From positions 1-64,000 of the forward strand of contig JAZQHC010000004.1 in assembly GCA_045540335.1 (NCBI GenBank): a DNA stretch of 64,000 nt, in the 5' to 3' direction. This document shows positions 26,515 to 34,828 of this stretch, one piece after another. Under the pieces are notes generated by a model that was given only the letters and a program-made list of their open reading frames with translations, did no database searches and was not told the origin of the DNA. Both the position numbers and the translations under genes were made by a program. How positions within the stretch are numbered: the stretch's first letter is position 1; every line of letters begins with the position of its first letter. Source of the stretch: RGIG7213 sp045540335 (GTDB lineage Bacteria > Bacillota > Clostridia > Oscillospirales > CAG-272).

Positions 26515-29500
26515 GTGAAAAAAATTATTTGCGCGTTTCTTGCATTTGCTATGTTGTTTTCGTTTGTTGCATGTAACAGCGAAAATACAAGTACGGACAC
26601 TATTTCTGTGAACGTTACGAATACAAATGAAGAAAATGAAGATTCGCTTTTTGCCGATTCGGAATATAGGGAAACCGAGGATGATAATGAGAACGTGACA
26701 TCCGATGGCTTCAACAATCCGATAGAAGACACAAGCGAAAGTGCCATTACCACCGATACAGAAGATTCTTTTGATACCGCGGATATCGCTACCGATACTA
26801 AAGATTCTTTTGATACCACGGATATCGCTACCGATACTGAAGATTCTTTTGATACTACGAATATCGGTACCGATACGGATTTCTCGGATTCAACGCTTGA
26901 TTCAAATTCTGATTCTACATCCAATTCAACAACAGAATCAACTGCCGGTTCTACCACCTCCAATGATACGGAAAAAGAAACTAAACCTGTGGATGTTACA
27001 CCGCCCGTTACATATCCTGAAGTCGAAAAGCCGAAGGAAAACGACCCTGCAAACGTAGTTTTTAAGCAGGTTTACGGTACGGGATATAATACGGATACTC
27101 CGTTTCGACATAGCTTTATTGAATTATATAACGTCTCTGATGAAGAAATAAAGCTTGATCAGCTTGCTGTTTCTTACATGACCGCAAGTGATTCGGGTTA
27201 TAAGAAAATGCAGTTTCCATCAGGCGCGGTGTTGGCACCGCACGGAAGCTATCTTATCCGTTGCGGTGAAGCGGTTGATAAAAACGGTAATTCATACGAA
27301 AGTAAATATGAAGTATCGCGTATAGACTATTACGACGCAACGTGGAACGTTGTTATAGATAACAAGAGCGTTAAATTGGCAATAACGGATAAATATATTA
27401 ATCTTTCTGCCACAACAGATATTGCGAATGCAAGCTATGTATATACATACTTTATTGCAGCGGCTTCCACAGATTATAAAGACAGAAATATAGTTTCAGG
27501 TATGTCAAAACAAAAAGCGGCATACAGAATGGAAAATACGATTTCTTCAGCATTTAAAATTGTAGATTATTCTGTAATGACGCCTACGCAAATTGCCGAT
27601 GTGCGCCCGCAATATTCAGGCGGCGACAGAAACACGTGGCTTGCCGACTTTGCAAATAAGGTTGAATTTTCTCATTCAAGCGGATTTTACAGTACGGCGT
27701 TTTCGTTGAAGCTGTCTGCGGCCAAAGGGTATTCGATATATTACACTACCGATGGATCTGATCCGCGTACAAACGGCAAAATGTATTCAACGGGCGGAAT
27801 AGCGTTATCGCTTACAAGCTCTGTAGCGCCGGGATATCTTACAAAGCAGAATTCCGTACTTAATTCTACCGCCAAACCTACGAAAAATCTTTTCGGCTGC
27901 CATGTTATAAAAGCGTATGCAACTAATGGTGTAAGCTCTTCTGATGTTGTTACGAATTCGTACTTCATTATTCCTAATGCCGAGTATTTTGATGTTCCAT
28001 TTGTTTCCTTAAGCCTTACACCCGGTGATTTTGTAAGCAACAGCCGTGGTATTTATTATACCGTAATGAAAAACCCTTTCGGTACTAAAGAAAGAAGGGT
28101 TTCGTATCTTGAACTGTTCGAATCGGACGGAAGCCTTGTTTCGTCATCATATGTAGAAATTGCAATGAACGGAAACGGTTCCTTGGGTATGGCATCAAAA
28201 TCGTTACGTGTATATTTTAAAGCAGATGCAGAGCCTACCGTGGTAAATAATCCCTCAAAATTAAGATACGATATATTCGGCGGCCGCGCGCAAGACGGTG
28301 TTACCGAATATAAGCGCTTGCTGCTTAGAAATTCCGGAAACGATTCAAGTATGTCGCACCTTCGCGACGGCTTGATGCAGGCACTCTGCACGGATATGAA
28401 CGTTGGCACGATGGCATACAGACCCTCGTTGTTGTTCGTAAACGGTGAATTTTGGGGTGTTTATAATTTAAGGGAAAGATTTGACACTAAATATTTTGAA
28501 GAACATTACGGCGTTTTGGAAGAAAACCTCGTTATTCTTGAAGCACCCTCGCCTTTAACAACAAACTGGTCTGTAAACGAGCCGTACGTTCTTAACGAAG
28601 GCGTATCAGGCGACGAAAAGGTTTTTCACAATCTTGTAAGCTACATTACTTCTAAGGATATGTCTGATTCTTCAAATTACAGTTATGTTTCAGCCAGATT
28701 AGACGTGGATAGCTTTATAGATTTCTTCGTTTGCAATATGTATTGGGGCAATACAGACTGGCCGTCGAACAACGTAAAAGTATGGCGTAACAAATCTTCA
28801 GCTGATCCTTCGGGCTTGGATACAAAATGGCGCTATGTTGTAAGCGATATGGATTCGGGCATGGGACTTGGCTGTGAAATAAATACCAATATGTTTACGC
28901 AAGCACTAAACGACAGCACTGTTGCCGGGGCTATGATGTGTGCGTTGCTTGAAAATGAAACCTTCAAAAATAAATTTATTGAAAGATTCACATATGCGTG
29001 CCAAACAAAATTTGCATATGAAGATACTATAAAGGTTTATAACGAATATTACAATACGTTAAAAAGTATAATACAACTTCATTTTGATCGTTGGCCCGGG
29101 GATAGCGGCTCTATCAGCCGTTGGAACAGCGAGATGACCGAAATAAAAAGCTTTTTAAAGGGCAGAAGTGAATACGCTTTGGAACACATGAACAACTATT
29201 TCGGTATTCAGCCTGCGAAATTAAACGTTTCGGTTGATCTCAATAAAGCCGATCTTTATATTAACGGTACGAAAATAACGCAGTCCGGATACAGCGAAAT
29301 TCTTGGTGATAGCAGTGCATCGGTAACGGTTAAGATAGTTCCTAAATCGGGATATACCTTCAACGGAATAAAAACGGTAAGTTACAGCGGCGTTGAAAAA
29401 ACGTATAATACACAAACTGTTACTTTAAAAATAAATGAATGTATTACTGTCATAGGTCTTATTTCAAAGCAGGATCTTAAAGTAGTACCTAACGTTGTTG

Positions 29501-30522
29501 CAGGCTCTCGCAGTATATTTGTGCTTGATAAAAACGGAAATCTTTATTCCTGGGGCGAAAATGATATTGCGCAGTGCGGCGTTGCTTTAGGTAAAACGAT
29601 ATGCAAGCCCATGCTTGTGATGTCGGGCGTCAAGCAAATAGAGATCAGCCGCGGAGGAACAGAAGGTGACACCCCGACTACTGCTATTTTAACAGATACG
29701 GGTGCTGTATATACTATCGGTTCGAATACCGTCGGTCAACTTGGAAGAAAAGGCGATACTACCGTACTTACCAAAATTGACACGAATGTTAAATTTACGA
29801 AGATTGCTGTCGGATTTGACCATTTGTTGCTTTTGGATGAAAACGGCAATCTGTACGGATGCGGAAATAATGCTTACGGGCAGCTTGGCAATAATAATTA
29901 TACAGGGACGGTTTCGCAAATAACGAAGATAGCATCAAACGTTATAGATATGGCAGCCGGAAGACGTCATACGTTGTATATTACATCTGATAACAAGCTT
30001 TATGCACTTGGTGATAACAGATGGAAAAAGATATGCTCTTCTACAAAAGAAGTTTTTACAGACCCATTCTTGCTTGTAAGTGATGCTGCAAAAGTATATG
30101 CAGGTCAGCATAGCTCGCTTTATATAAGCACAAACGGAACACTTTATTATTTCGGTTGGTGCGATGCTTCTACGTTTACCGCGGGCAATTCCAACGGTAA
30201 AATGAATAAGATAGCTACCAAGGTAGAAAGTGCGTCTATTATGGATGAACACTTCGTTTATACCACTACAAACGGTAACGTTTACGGGTATGGAAAAAAT
30301 AACTATGGACAGATATCCTCAGATAAGGCAACTAAAACGTCACCTACTTTGATATCCGGTGATTGTATTGCCGCTTCGGCAGGTACATACTATTCTGCTT
30401 ATATCACCTCAAGCGGAGATGTAATGGTTCGCGGAAGTAACAAATCAGGTGTTATCGGTAACGGTAAGATATCAGCAGATTATACTGCACCTTACAAAGC
30501 ATTGACTATATCGGTTGAATAA
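26515..30522 (+). CDS. Giant CotH-kinase lipoprotein with lamin-tail domain and RCC1 propeller
   Basis: The 1335-residue product starts at GTG after AAAGGAG and has a lipoprotein signal (FVAC, Cys20). A Thr/Ser/Asp spacer (21-165) includes three 13-residue repeats (TDTEDSFDTADIA type). Then come a lamin-tail domain (about 179-270), a chitobiase-C-like module (about 395-485, YYTTDGSDPRTNG), a CotH kinase domain (about 490-890: KRLLLRNSGND, NGEFWGVYNLRERFD, DMDSGMGLG as metal site), a small beta module (900-985) and seven RCC1-type blades (995-1335, e.g. NLYGCGNNAYGQLGNN). CotH is a secretory protein kinase of spore coats. It follows apbE by 12 bases. Confidence 0.85.
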   Translation: MKKIICAFLAFAMLFSFVACNSENTSTDTISVNVTNTNEENEDSLFADSEYRETEDDNENVTSDGFNNPIEDTSESAITTDTEDSFDTADIATDTKDSFDTTDIATDTEDSFDTTNIGTDTDFSDSTLDSNSDSTSNSTTESTAGSTTSNDTEKETKPVDVTPPVTYPEVEKPKENDPANVVFKQVYGTGYNTDTPFRHSFIELYNVSDEEIKLDQLAVSYMTASDSGYKKMQFPSGAVLAPHGSYLIRCGEAVDKNGNSYESKYEVSRIDYYDATWNVVIDNKSVKLAITDKYINLSATTDIANASYVYTYFIAAASTDYKDRNIVSGMSKQKAAYRMENTISSAFKIVDYSVMTPTQIADVRPQYSGGDRNTWLADFANKVEFSHSSGFYSTAFSLKLSAAKGYSIYYTTDGSDPRTNGKMYSTGGIALSLTSSVAPGYLTKQNSVLNSTAKPTKNLFGCHVIKAYATNGVSSSDVVTNSYFIIPNAEYFDVPFVSLSLTPGDFVSNSRGIYYTVMKNPFGTKERRVSYLELFESDGSLVSSSYVEIAMNGNGSLGMASKSLRVYFKADAEPTVVNNPSKLRYDIFGGRAQDGVTEYKRLLLRNSGNDSSMSHLRDGLMQALCTDMNVGTMAYRPSLLFVNGEFWGVYNLRERFDTKYFEEHYGVLEENLVILEAPSPLTTNWSVNEPYVLNEGVSGDEKVFHNLVSYITSKDMSDSSNYSYVSARLDVDSFIDFFVCNMYWGNTDWPSNNVKVWRNKSSADPSGLDTKWRYVVSDMDSGMGLGCEINTNMFTQALNDSTVAGAMMCALLENETFKNKFIERFTYACQTKFAYEDTIKVYNEYYNTLKSIIQLHFDRWPGDSGSISRWNSEMTEIKSFLKGRSEYALEHMNNYFGIQPAKLNVSVDLNKADLYINGTKITQSGYSEILGDSSASVTVKIVPKSGYTFNGIKTVSYSGVEKTYNTQTVTLKINECITVIGLISKQDLKVVPNVVAGSRSIFVLDKNGNLYSWGENDIAQCGVALGKTICKPMLVMSGVKQIEISRGGTEGDTPTTAILTDTGAVYTIGSNTVGQLGRKGDTTVLTKIDTNVKFTKIAVGFDHLLLLDENGNLYGCGNNAYGQLGNNNYTGTVSQITKIASNVIDMAAGRRHTLYITSDNKLYALGDNRWKKICSSTKEVFTDPFLLVSDAAKVYAGQHSSLYISTNGTLYYFGWCDASTFTAGNSNGKMNKIATKVESASIMDEHFVYTTTNGNVYGYGKNNYGQISSDKATKTSPTLISGDCIAASAGTYYSAYITSSGDVMVRGSNKSGVIGNGKISADYTAPYKALTISVE
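26752..26868 (+). repeat. Three tandem 39-bp repeats inside the CotH lipoprotein gene
   Basis: Units at 26752-26790, 26791-26829 and 26830-26868 differ by a few bases and encode TDTEDSFDTADIA-type 13-mers; a partial fourth unit follows. They form part of the unstructured spacer, and copy number may vary between strains. Confidence 0.9.
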
Positions 30523-30596
30523 ACGGTGAAAAAACGCGGCATAACTGCACAAATTATGCCATTCAACCATAAAAGCGATTGTATGACAAATAAAAC

Positions 30597-30634
30597 AACG
30601 AAGCGCGCATTAAATGCGCGCTTCGTTTTTTATA
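30597..30634 (+). terminator. Rho-independent terminator after the CotH lipoprotein gene
   Basis: AACGAAGCGCGCAT pairs with ATGCGCGCTTCGTT, followed by TTTTTATA. Confidence 0.88.
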
Positions 30635-30681
30635 AGGAAAAAATTAAGGTGTCAGCTTTTCCTTTGTTACTAAAAAAGATA

Positions 30682-30723
30682 CCACCCGAAAAAAGTTTGG
30701 CTTTTCTTCGGGTGGGTTTGTTT
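30682..30723. terminator. Second terminator, probably bidirectional
   Basis: CCACCCGAAAAAAG pairs with CTTTTCTTCGGGTGG, with T-rich tails on both strands. It separates the CotH gene from the convergent oxidoreductase gene. The space between 30522 and 30789 holds only these two hairpins. Confidence 0.75.
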
Positions 30724-30788
30724 TATGTTGTCACAAATAGGAAATTCATATAGGCAATAATTCCGGCTTTGCAGAAATATTTTTTAAA

Positions 30789-31940
30789 TTATATTTCGGG
30801 TATTTCGATTTCTATTTCATGGCCAAGCTCTGCAGAACGGCAAATACCGTCGATTATTGCCTGGTTGTATATTATCTGGCTGGAAGGAACAGGTGCAGGT
30901 GTGCCATTTTTGATAGCATCAAGGAAAGAACGTATCTTCATATCAAAAAGATCGCCGTGCGTTTTCAATATCGGTATAACGGTTTCCGTTTGCGTTCCGC
31001 ATACGTCGTGGTATAACTTCATTTCACCGCCAACGGTGCCGTTCCAACAATCGGTTGAAGGAATGCGAAGTGCGGCTTTTTTACCGAAAATTATCGTATC
31101 ACCGGGGGTGTCAACATGCATTGCCCATGCAATGCGGAAATCAAGAACTATGCCGCCTTCAAGCCTTACAAATCCTGCGGCAAAATCGTCCACACCGAAT
31201 TTTGCGGCGTATTCAGGGCAGGGCATATATTCGGGATTTGTGCCGAAAAATGCAGATTTGTAACCTGAAACAGTTAAGGGCTTCGGATATCCGATGGCAT
31301 TCAAAACCATATCTAAAGAATAACAACCAATATCGCCCAGTGCGCCGATACCGCCCGTTTCTTTTTCAATAAAAGATGTGCCGAAGGGCGTGGGAATACC
31401 CCTTCTTCTTCCGCCGCCTGTTTGAATATAATAAATTTCGCCAAGAACGTCTTCTTCAACAAGCTTTTTTATCATTTTCATGTTTTCGTCGAACCTGGGT
31501 TGGAAGCCGATAGAAAGAACCTTGCCGCTTTCCTTTTCAGCACGGCAGATTTCTACTGCTTCGTCTAAAGTAACGCACATGGGTTTTTCAAGAAGTACGT
31601 TTACGCCCTTTTTCAAAGCGTAAATTGCACATTCAGCATGCGTAACGTTGTACGTGCAAACACTTACGGCATCAAGGTCTGTTTCAGCATCAAGCATTTC
31701 CTTATGTGAAAGATATGTGCGCGCTTTTACGCCGAATCTTTCAAAAAAAGCATCTGCTTTTCCCGGTATAAGGTCTGCACCTGCGATGATCTCTACATCG
31801 GGCATTCTAAGCAAACTTGTAATATGCGCCTCTGCTATCCAGCCGGTGCCGATTATACCTACCTTTAATTTTTTGGAAGTATCAACAACGGTTTGTGCGT
31901 GGTGCTGTTCTTTATAAGCATCAAGTATATTTTCAGCCAT
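30789..31940 (-). CDS. Gfo/Idh/MocA-family oxidoreductase
   Basis: The 383-residue NAD(P)-dependent dehydrogenase has an N-terminal Rossmann fold (VGIIGTGWIAEAHI, residues about 27-40) and the signature EKPMCVTLDEA, followed by the alpha/beta substrate domain (GALGDIGCYSLDMVLNAIGYP, with the usual Asp-x-x-x-His region replaced by Asp-Ile-Gly-Cys-Tyr-Ser). Members oxidise or reduce sugars, inositols and glycosides; the substrate here is unknown. It is monocistronic, with a strong promoter and AAAGGAGA ribosome binding site. The last segment EIEIEIPEI is typical in length. Confidence 0.88.
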   Translation of the reverse strand: MAENILDAYKEQHHAQTVVDTSKKLKVGIIGTGWIAEAHITSLLRMPDVEIIAGADLIPGKADAFFERFGVKARTYLSHKEMLDAETDLDAVSVCTYNVTHAECAIYALKKGVNVLLEKPMCVTLDEAVEICRAEKESGKVLSIGFQPRFDENMKMIKKLVEEDVLGEIYYIQTGGGRRRGIPTPFGTSFIEKETGGIGALGDIGCYSLDMVLNAIGYPKPLTVSGYKSAFFGTNPEYMPCPEYAAKFGVDDFAAGFVRLEGGIVLDFRIAWAMHVDTPGDTIIFGKKAALRIPSTDCWNGTVGGEMKLYHDVCGTQTETVIPILKTHGDLFDMKIRSFLDAIKNGTPAPVPSSQIIYNQAIIDGICRSAELGHEIEIEIPEI

Positions 31941-31973
31941 TTTTTATCTCCTTTACAATTTATCTTTTTTTCG

Positions 31974-32002
31974 ATTATACCACAATAAGCGTGTTATTTC
32001 AA
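31974..32002 (-). promoter_or_regulatory. Sigma-A promoter for the Gfo/Idh/MocA gene
   Basis: Minus strand: TTGAAA (32002-31997), 17-base spacer ending TGG, TATAAT (31979-31974). It is an extended -10 type promoter. Confidence 0.88.
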
Positions 32003-32085
32003 TCCCTTTTTAACGCAATTTCAAACTCTTTTTTGCTTGGCTATATATATATTTCCCCATTTAAATATAAATTAACGATTTCTTG

Positions 32086-32114
32086 TTGATTTAGTTTATT
32101 CACTGTGATAAAAT
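32086..32114 (+). promoter_or_regulatory. Sigma-A promoter for the small membrane protein gene
   Basis: TTGATT (32086-32091), 17-base spacer, TAAAAT (32109-32114). It excludes the upstream in-frame ATG at 32113 as the start. Confidence 0.72.
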
Positions 32115-32148
32115 GAACATATGTTTTAAATATGACAAAGGTGTTTTT

Positions 32149-32595
32149 ATGAAAAAAGTTTTTTCTTTGATATACGATAGGCTGCGTACTTGCTGTTTGC
32201 TTTTTTCTGCTTTCGTTGTTTTTTTAACCATGTATGCAGAAATCGTGGCAGAACAAGTATCGTTTATTGCATCATATAATCTTATTATATTGTTTTTGTT
32301 TTCTTTTGCGCTTTCGTTTGCAAATCTGGTTTTTAAAATAAAAAAAATAGGCACACAAATAAGGCTTTTGCTTCACGCAGTGCTGATGTTTATCAGCATC
32401 TCGCTGTTATTCTATTTTAACGGCATGACTAAAAGCGGAAGTCATATGTCGCCGCAGACGCTCGTTGTAATTCTTGTGTTTGTAGCTTTGGCATACGCCA
32501 TTGTTGACGGCGTTTTGCTTGTTGTTAAGCTGTTTACAAAAACAAAGGGCGATGACGAATATTTGCCAATGTTCAAGGGCAAGGATAAAGAATGA
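32149..32595 (+). CDS. Four-helix integral membrane protein, unknown function
   Basis: I do not recognise the family. The 148-residue product has four predicted membrane helices (about residues 14-32, 43-62, 74-92 and 108-130), a Lys-rich linker KIKKIGTQIR between helices 2 and 3, and a charged C-terminus ending KGKDKE. The topology resembles DUF3021-type proteins, but I cannot confirm that. AAAGGTG lies 6 bases before the chosen ATG, and the promoter is immediately upstream. It is monocistronic, between divergent and unrelated genes. Confidence 0.65.
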   Translation: MKKVFSLIYDRLRTCCLLFSAFVVFLTMYAEIVAEQVSFIASYNLIILFLFSFALSFANLVFKIKKIGTQIRLLLHAVLMFISISLLFYFNGMTKSGSHMSPQTLVVILVFVALAYAIVDGVLLVVKLFTKTKGDDEYLPMFKGKDKE

Positions 32596-32598
32596 TAA

Positions 32599-32626
32599 CA
32601 CGGCAGGAACCCCCCTGCCGTTATTA
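32599..32626 (+). terminator. Terminator after the small membrane protein gene
   Basis: CGGCAGG pairs with CCTGCCG around AACCCC, followed by TTATTATAT. The stem is short but G/C-rich. Confidence 0.65.
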
Positions 32627-32808
32627 TATTAAATCATTTTAATACTATTTTGTTTGCAAAACGTTATTTTAAAGTAACTGTTTTAATAGATAAAATTGCT
32701 TAAATTTTAAAAAAAATAAATTCTGATGCATCAGATAATAAAATTCAAAGTGTATGTGAATCATGTTTTTGGTTTGAGAAAACAATAATTAAGAATTTGT
32801 TAAATGTA

Positions 32809-32836
32809 TTGACTTTTTGGTACATTGTGGTATAAT
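32809..32836 (+). promoter_or_regulatory. Strong sigma-A promoter for the phosphatidyltransferase gene
   Basis: TTGACT (32809-32814), 16-base spacer ending TGG, TATAAT (32831-32836). It is an extended -10 promoter; the ATG is 46 bases on. Confidence 0.88.
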
Positions 32837-32882
32837 TCTTACTACACAATATATAAATTTTAATATTTAATACGAGAGAAAA

Positions 32883-33464
32883 ATGAAAAACAAATGGATC
32901 ACAGTGCCTAACTGTATAACGATGTTCCGTATCGTTGGTTCTGTAGGGTTGCTGTTCGTAGCTCCGTTTACCAAATTGTTTTATATTCTTTATTCGCTGT
33001 GCGGTATCAGCGACGCGGTAGATGGTGCAATAGCACGTATAACAAGATCCACGACGGAGTTAGGCGCAAAATTGGACAGTATTGCCGATATGCTTTTTTA
33101 TGCGGTGGTACTATTGAAAATATTCCCCGCATTGTGGGATACTTTGCCGATTTTTATATGGTACGGTGCAATTTCGGCAATATTGATAAGAATTGCTTCG
33201 TACGTTACTGCGGCGGTTAAATATAAGCGTTTTGCTTCGATACACACATATATGAATAAGCTGACAAGCTTTACCATATTTACGGTTTCGTATTTTGTTG
33301 GCACGGATACAGCGCTTATTTATGTATGTATTGCAGTTGCCGTTTTTTCAAACCTTGCCGCGATTGAAGAATTTTTTATACATTTGACAACCGGCAAATA
33401 CGACCCTGAAAGAAAAACGCTTTTAAATATAAAGGATGACAAGTTTAAAAAATTCGTTAGATAA
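32883..33464 (+). CDS. CDP-alcohol phosphatidyltransferase
   Basis: The 193-residue polytopic membrane enzyme joins a CDP-activated diacylglycerol to an alcohol in phospholipid synthesis. The complete CAPT motif is present: Asp44, Asp47, Gly48, Ala51, Arg52, Gly61, Asp65 and Asp69 (DAVDGAIAR ... GAKLDSIAD). It has about five or six membrane helices and an unusual hydrophilic C-terminus (TTGKYDPERKTLLN...). The start PNCITMFRI is that of PgsA-like enzymes; whether the product is phosphatidylglycerophosphate or another lipid cannot be told. It is transcribed alone from a strong promoter. Confidence 0.87.
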   Translation: MKNKWITVPNCITMFRIVGSVGLLFVAPFTKLFYILYSLCGISDAVDGAIARITRSTTELGAKLDSIADMLFYAVVLLKIFPALWDTLPIFIWYGAISAILIRIASYVTAAVKYKRFASIHTYMNKLTSFTIFTVSYFVGTDTALIYVCIAVAVFSNLAAIEEFFIHLTTGKYDPERKTLLNIKDDKFKKFVR

Positions 33465-33494
33465 AACGCCCTGTATCAATACAAGGCGTTTTCG
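33463..33494 (+). terminator. Terminator after the phosphatidyltransferase gene
   Basis: AAAACGCC-TGTAT pairs with ATACA-GGCGTTTT, with small internal mismatches, followed by a T-rich tail. Confidence 0.75.
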
Positions 33495-33510
33495 CTTTAA
33501 AAGGAAATTT

Positions 33511-33547
33511 AAAATCGCCGCATGATAATTCTCATGCGGCGATTTTT
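33511..33547. terminator. Bidirectional terminator between convergent genes
   Basis: AAAATCGCCGCATGA pairs with TCATGCGGCGATTTTT; A and T tracts on either side allow use by both the phosphatidyltransferase and the metY operon. Confidence 0.85.
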
Positions 33548-33559
33548 CACAAATGTATT

Positions 33560-34828
33560 TTAAAGATTTTTAAGACTTTGATCAATATCGGCTATTATAT
33601 CATCAACGTTTTCAAGCCCTACGGAAAATCTTATAAGACCGGGATTGATGCCTGCGGCAATAAGCTGTTCGTCTGTAAGCTGTCTGTGTGTTGCACTTGC
33701 AGGGTGAAGAACGCACGTGCGTATATCGGCAACGTGTACTTCGTTTGAAGCAAGCTTCAAGCCGTCCATAAATTTAACTGCGGTATCCTTGCCGCCCTTT
33801 ATAAAGAAAGTAACAACGCCTGCACATCCGTTAGGCAAATATTTTTTTGCCCTTTCGTACATCACGGGGTTCGTGTTTATGCCCGGGTAAACAACCTTTT
33901 CGATCTTGTCGCTGTTTGCTAAAAATTCTGCAACCTTGGTTGCGTTTTCGCAATATCTCTGCATTCTTACGTGAAGGGTTTCAAGACCGAGGTTCAACAA
34001 AAAGGCAGAATGTGCGGCAGGGTATGCACCGAAATCCCTCATCAACTGCATTCTTGCCTTTGTTATGAAAGCGGCAGGGGCTGCAAAGTCGGCGTAAACC
34101 ACACCGTGGTATGATTCGTCAGGTTCGGTAAATTCGGGAAATTTGCCGCTTGCCCTCCAGTCGAAGGTGCCGCCGTCAACAATAACGCCACCTACTTGAA
34201 GTGCGTGCCCGTCCATATATTTTGTGGTTGAGTGAATTACAATATCTGCACCATGCTCGATAGGTCTGCAAAGAATAGGCGTGGGGAAAGTATTGTCTAT
34301 GATCAAAGGAACTTTGTTTGCGTGTGCTACTTTTGCAAATTTTTCAATATCAAGTACTGTCAAAGCGGGGTTTGCAAGCGTTTCTCCGAATACTGCCTTT
34401 GTGTTAGGCTTGAATGCTTTCATAAGCTCTTCTTCGCTGTCTTCGGGGTTTACGAAGATACATTCAATTCCAAGCTTTTTCAAAGTAAATGCGAATAAAT
34501 TAACCGTTCCGCCGTAAATTTCAGATGCGGCGATAAAGCTGTCGCCGGCACTGCAAAGGTTAAGTATTGAAATAAGGGAAGCCGCCTGGCCCGAAGAAGT
34601 ACACATTGCGGCAACGCCGCCTTCCAATTCGGCAATCTTTTTTTCTACTACTTCAACCGTAGGGTTTGAAAAGCGCGAATACATATGCGCAGTAGGCATA
34701 TCAAAAAGCTGCCCTATGTGTTCTGTAGAATCAAAAACGTATGTTGTACTTTGTACGATAGGCATTACGCGAGGACCGCCGTTTTCCGGCTTATACCCTG
34801 CGTGCAGACACTTTGTTTCTATTTTCAT
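33560..34828 (-). CDS. metY: O-acetylhomoserine aminocarboxypropyltransferase (sulfhydrylase)
   Basis: MetY makes homocysteine from O-acetylhomoserine and sulfide, the direct sulfhydrylation route to methionine. The 422-residue PLP enzyme shows CLHAGYKPENG, PIVQSTTYVFDS, YSRFSNPTVEVVEKKIAELEGG, the PLP lysine in STTKYMDGHALQVGG, and the late FIKGG...VHVADIRTCVLHPASATHRQL with the Cys/Met-family end LIRFSVGLENVDDI. The length is typical. Its start lies inside the 3' end of the SEDS gene (38-base overlap) with AGAAAGGAA upstream, so it is the third gene of a corrinoid protein - SEDS - metY operon. Confidence 0.92.
   Translation of the reverse strand: MKIETKCLHAGYKPENGGPRVMPIVQSTTYVFDSTEHIGQLFDMPTAHMYSRFSNPTVEVVEKKIAELEGGVAAMCTSSGQAASLISILNLCSAGDSFIAASEIYGGTVNLFAFTLKKLGIECIFVNPEDSEEELMKAFKPNTKAVFGETLANPALTVLDIEKFAKVAHANKVPLIIDNTFPTPILCRPIEHGADIVIHSTTKYMDGHALQVGGVIVDGGTFDWRASGKFPEFTEPDESYHGVVYADFAAPAAFITKARMQLMRDFGAYPAAHSAFLLNLGLETLHVRMQRYCENATKVAEFLANSDKIEKVVYPGINTNPVMYERAKKYLPNGCAGVVTFFIKGGKDTAVKFMDGLKLASNEVHVADIRTCVLHPASATHRQLTDEQLIAAGINPGLIRFSVGLENVDDIIADIDQSLKNL

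Noticed and set aside
26499..26963. 154-codon Ser/Val-rich minus-strand ORF over the CotH spacer
   Set aside because: Arises from the repeated Asp/Thr/Ser codons read in antisense.
30526..30753. Plus-strand ORF of 75 codons after the CotH gene
   Set aside because: It reads through two terminators, has no recognisable domain, and its GTG start abuts the previous stop; base composition fits the hairpins.
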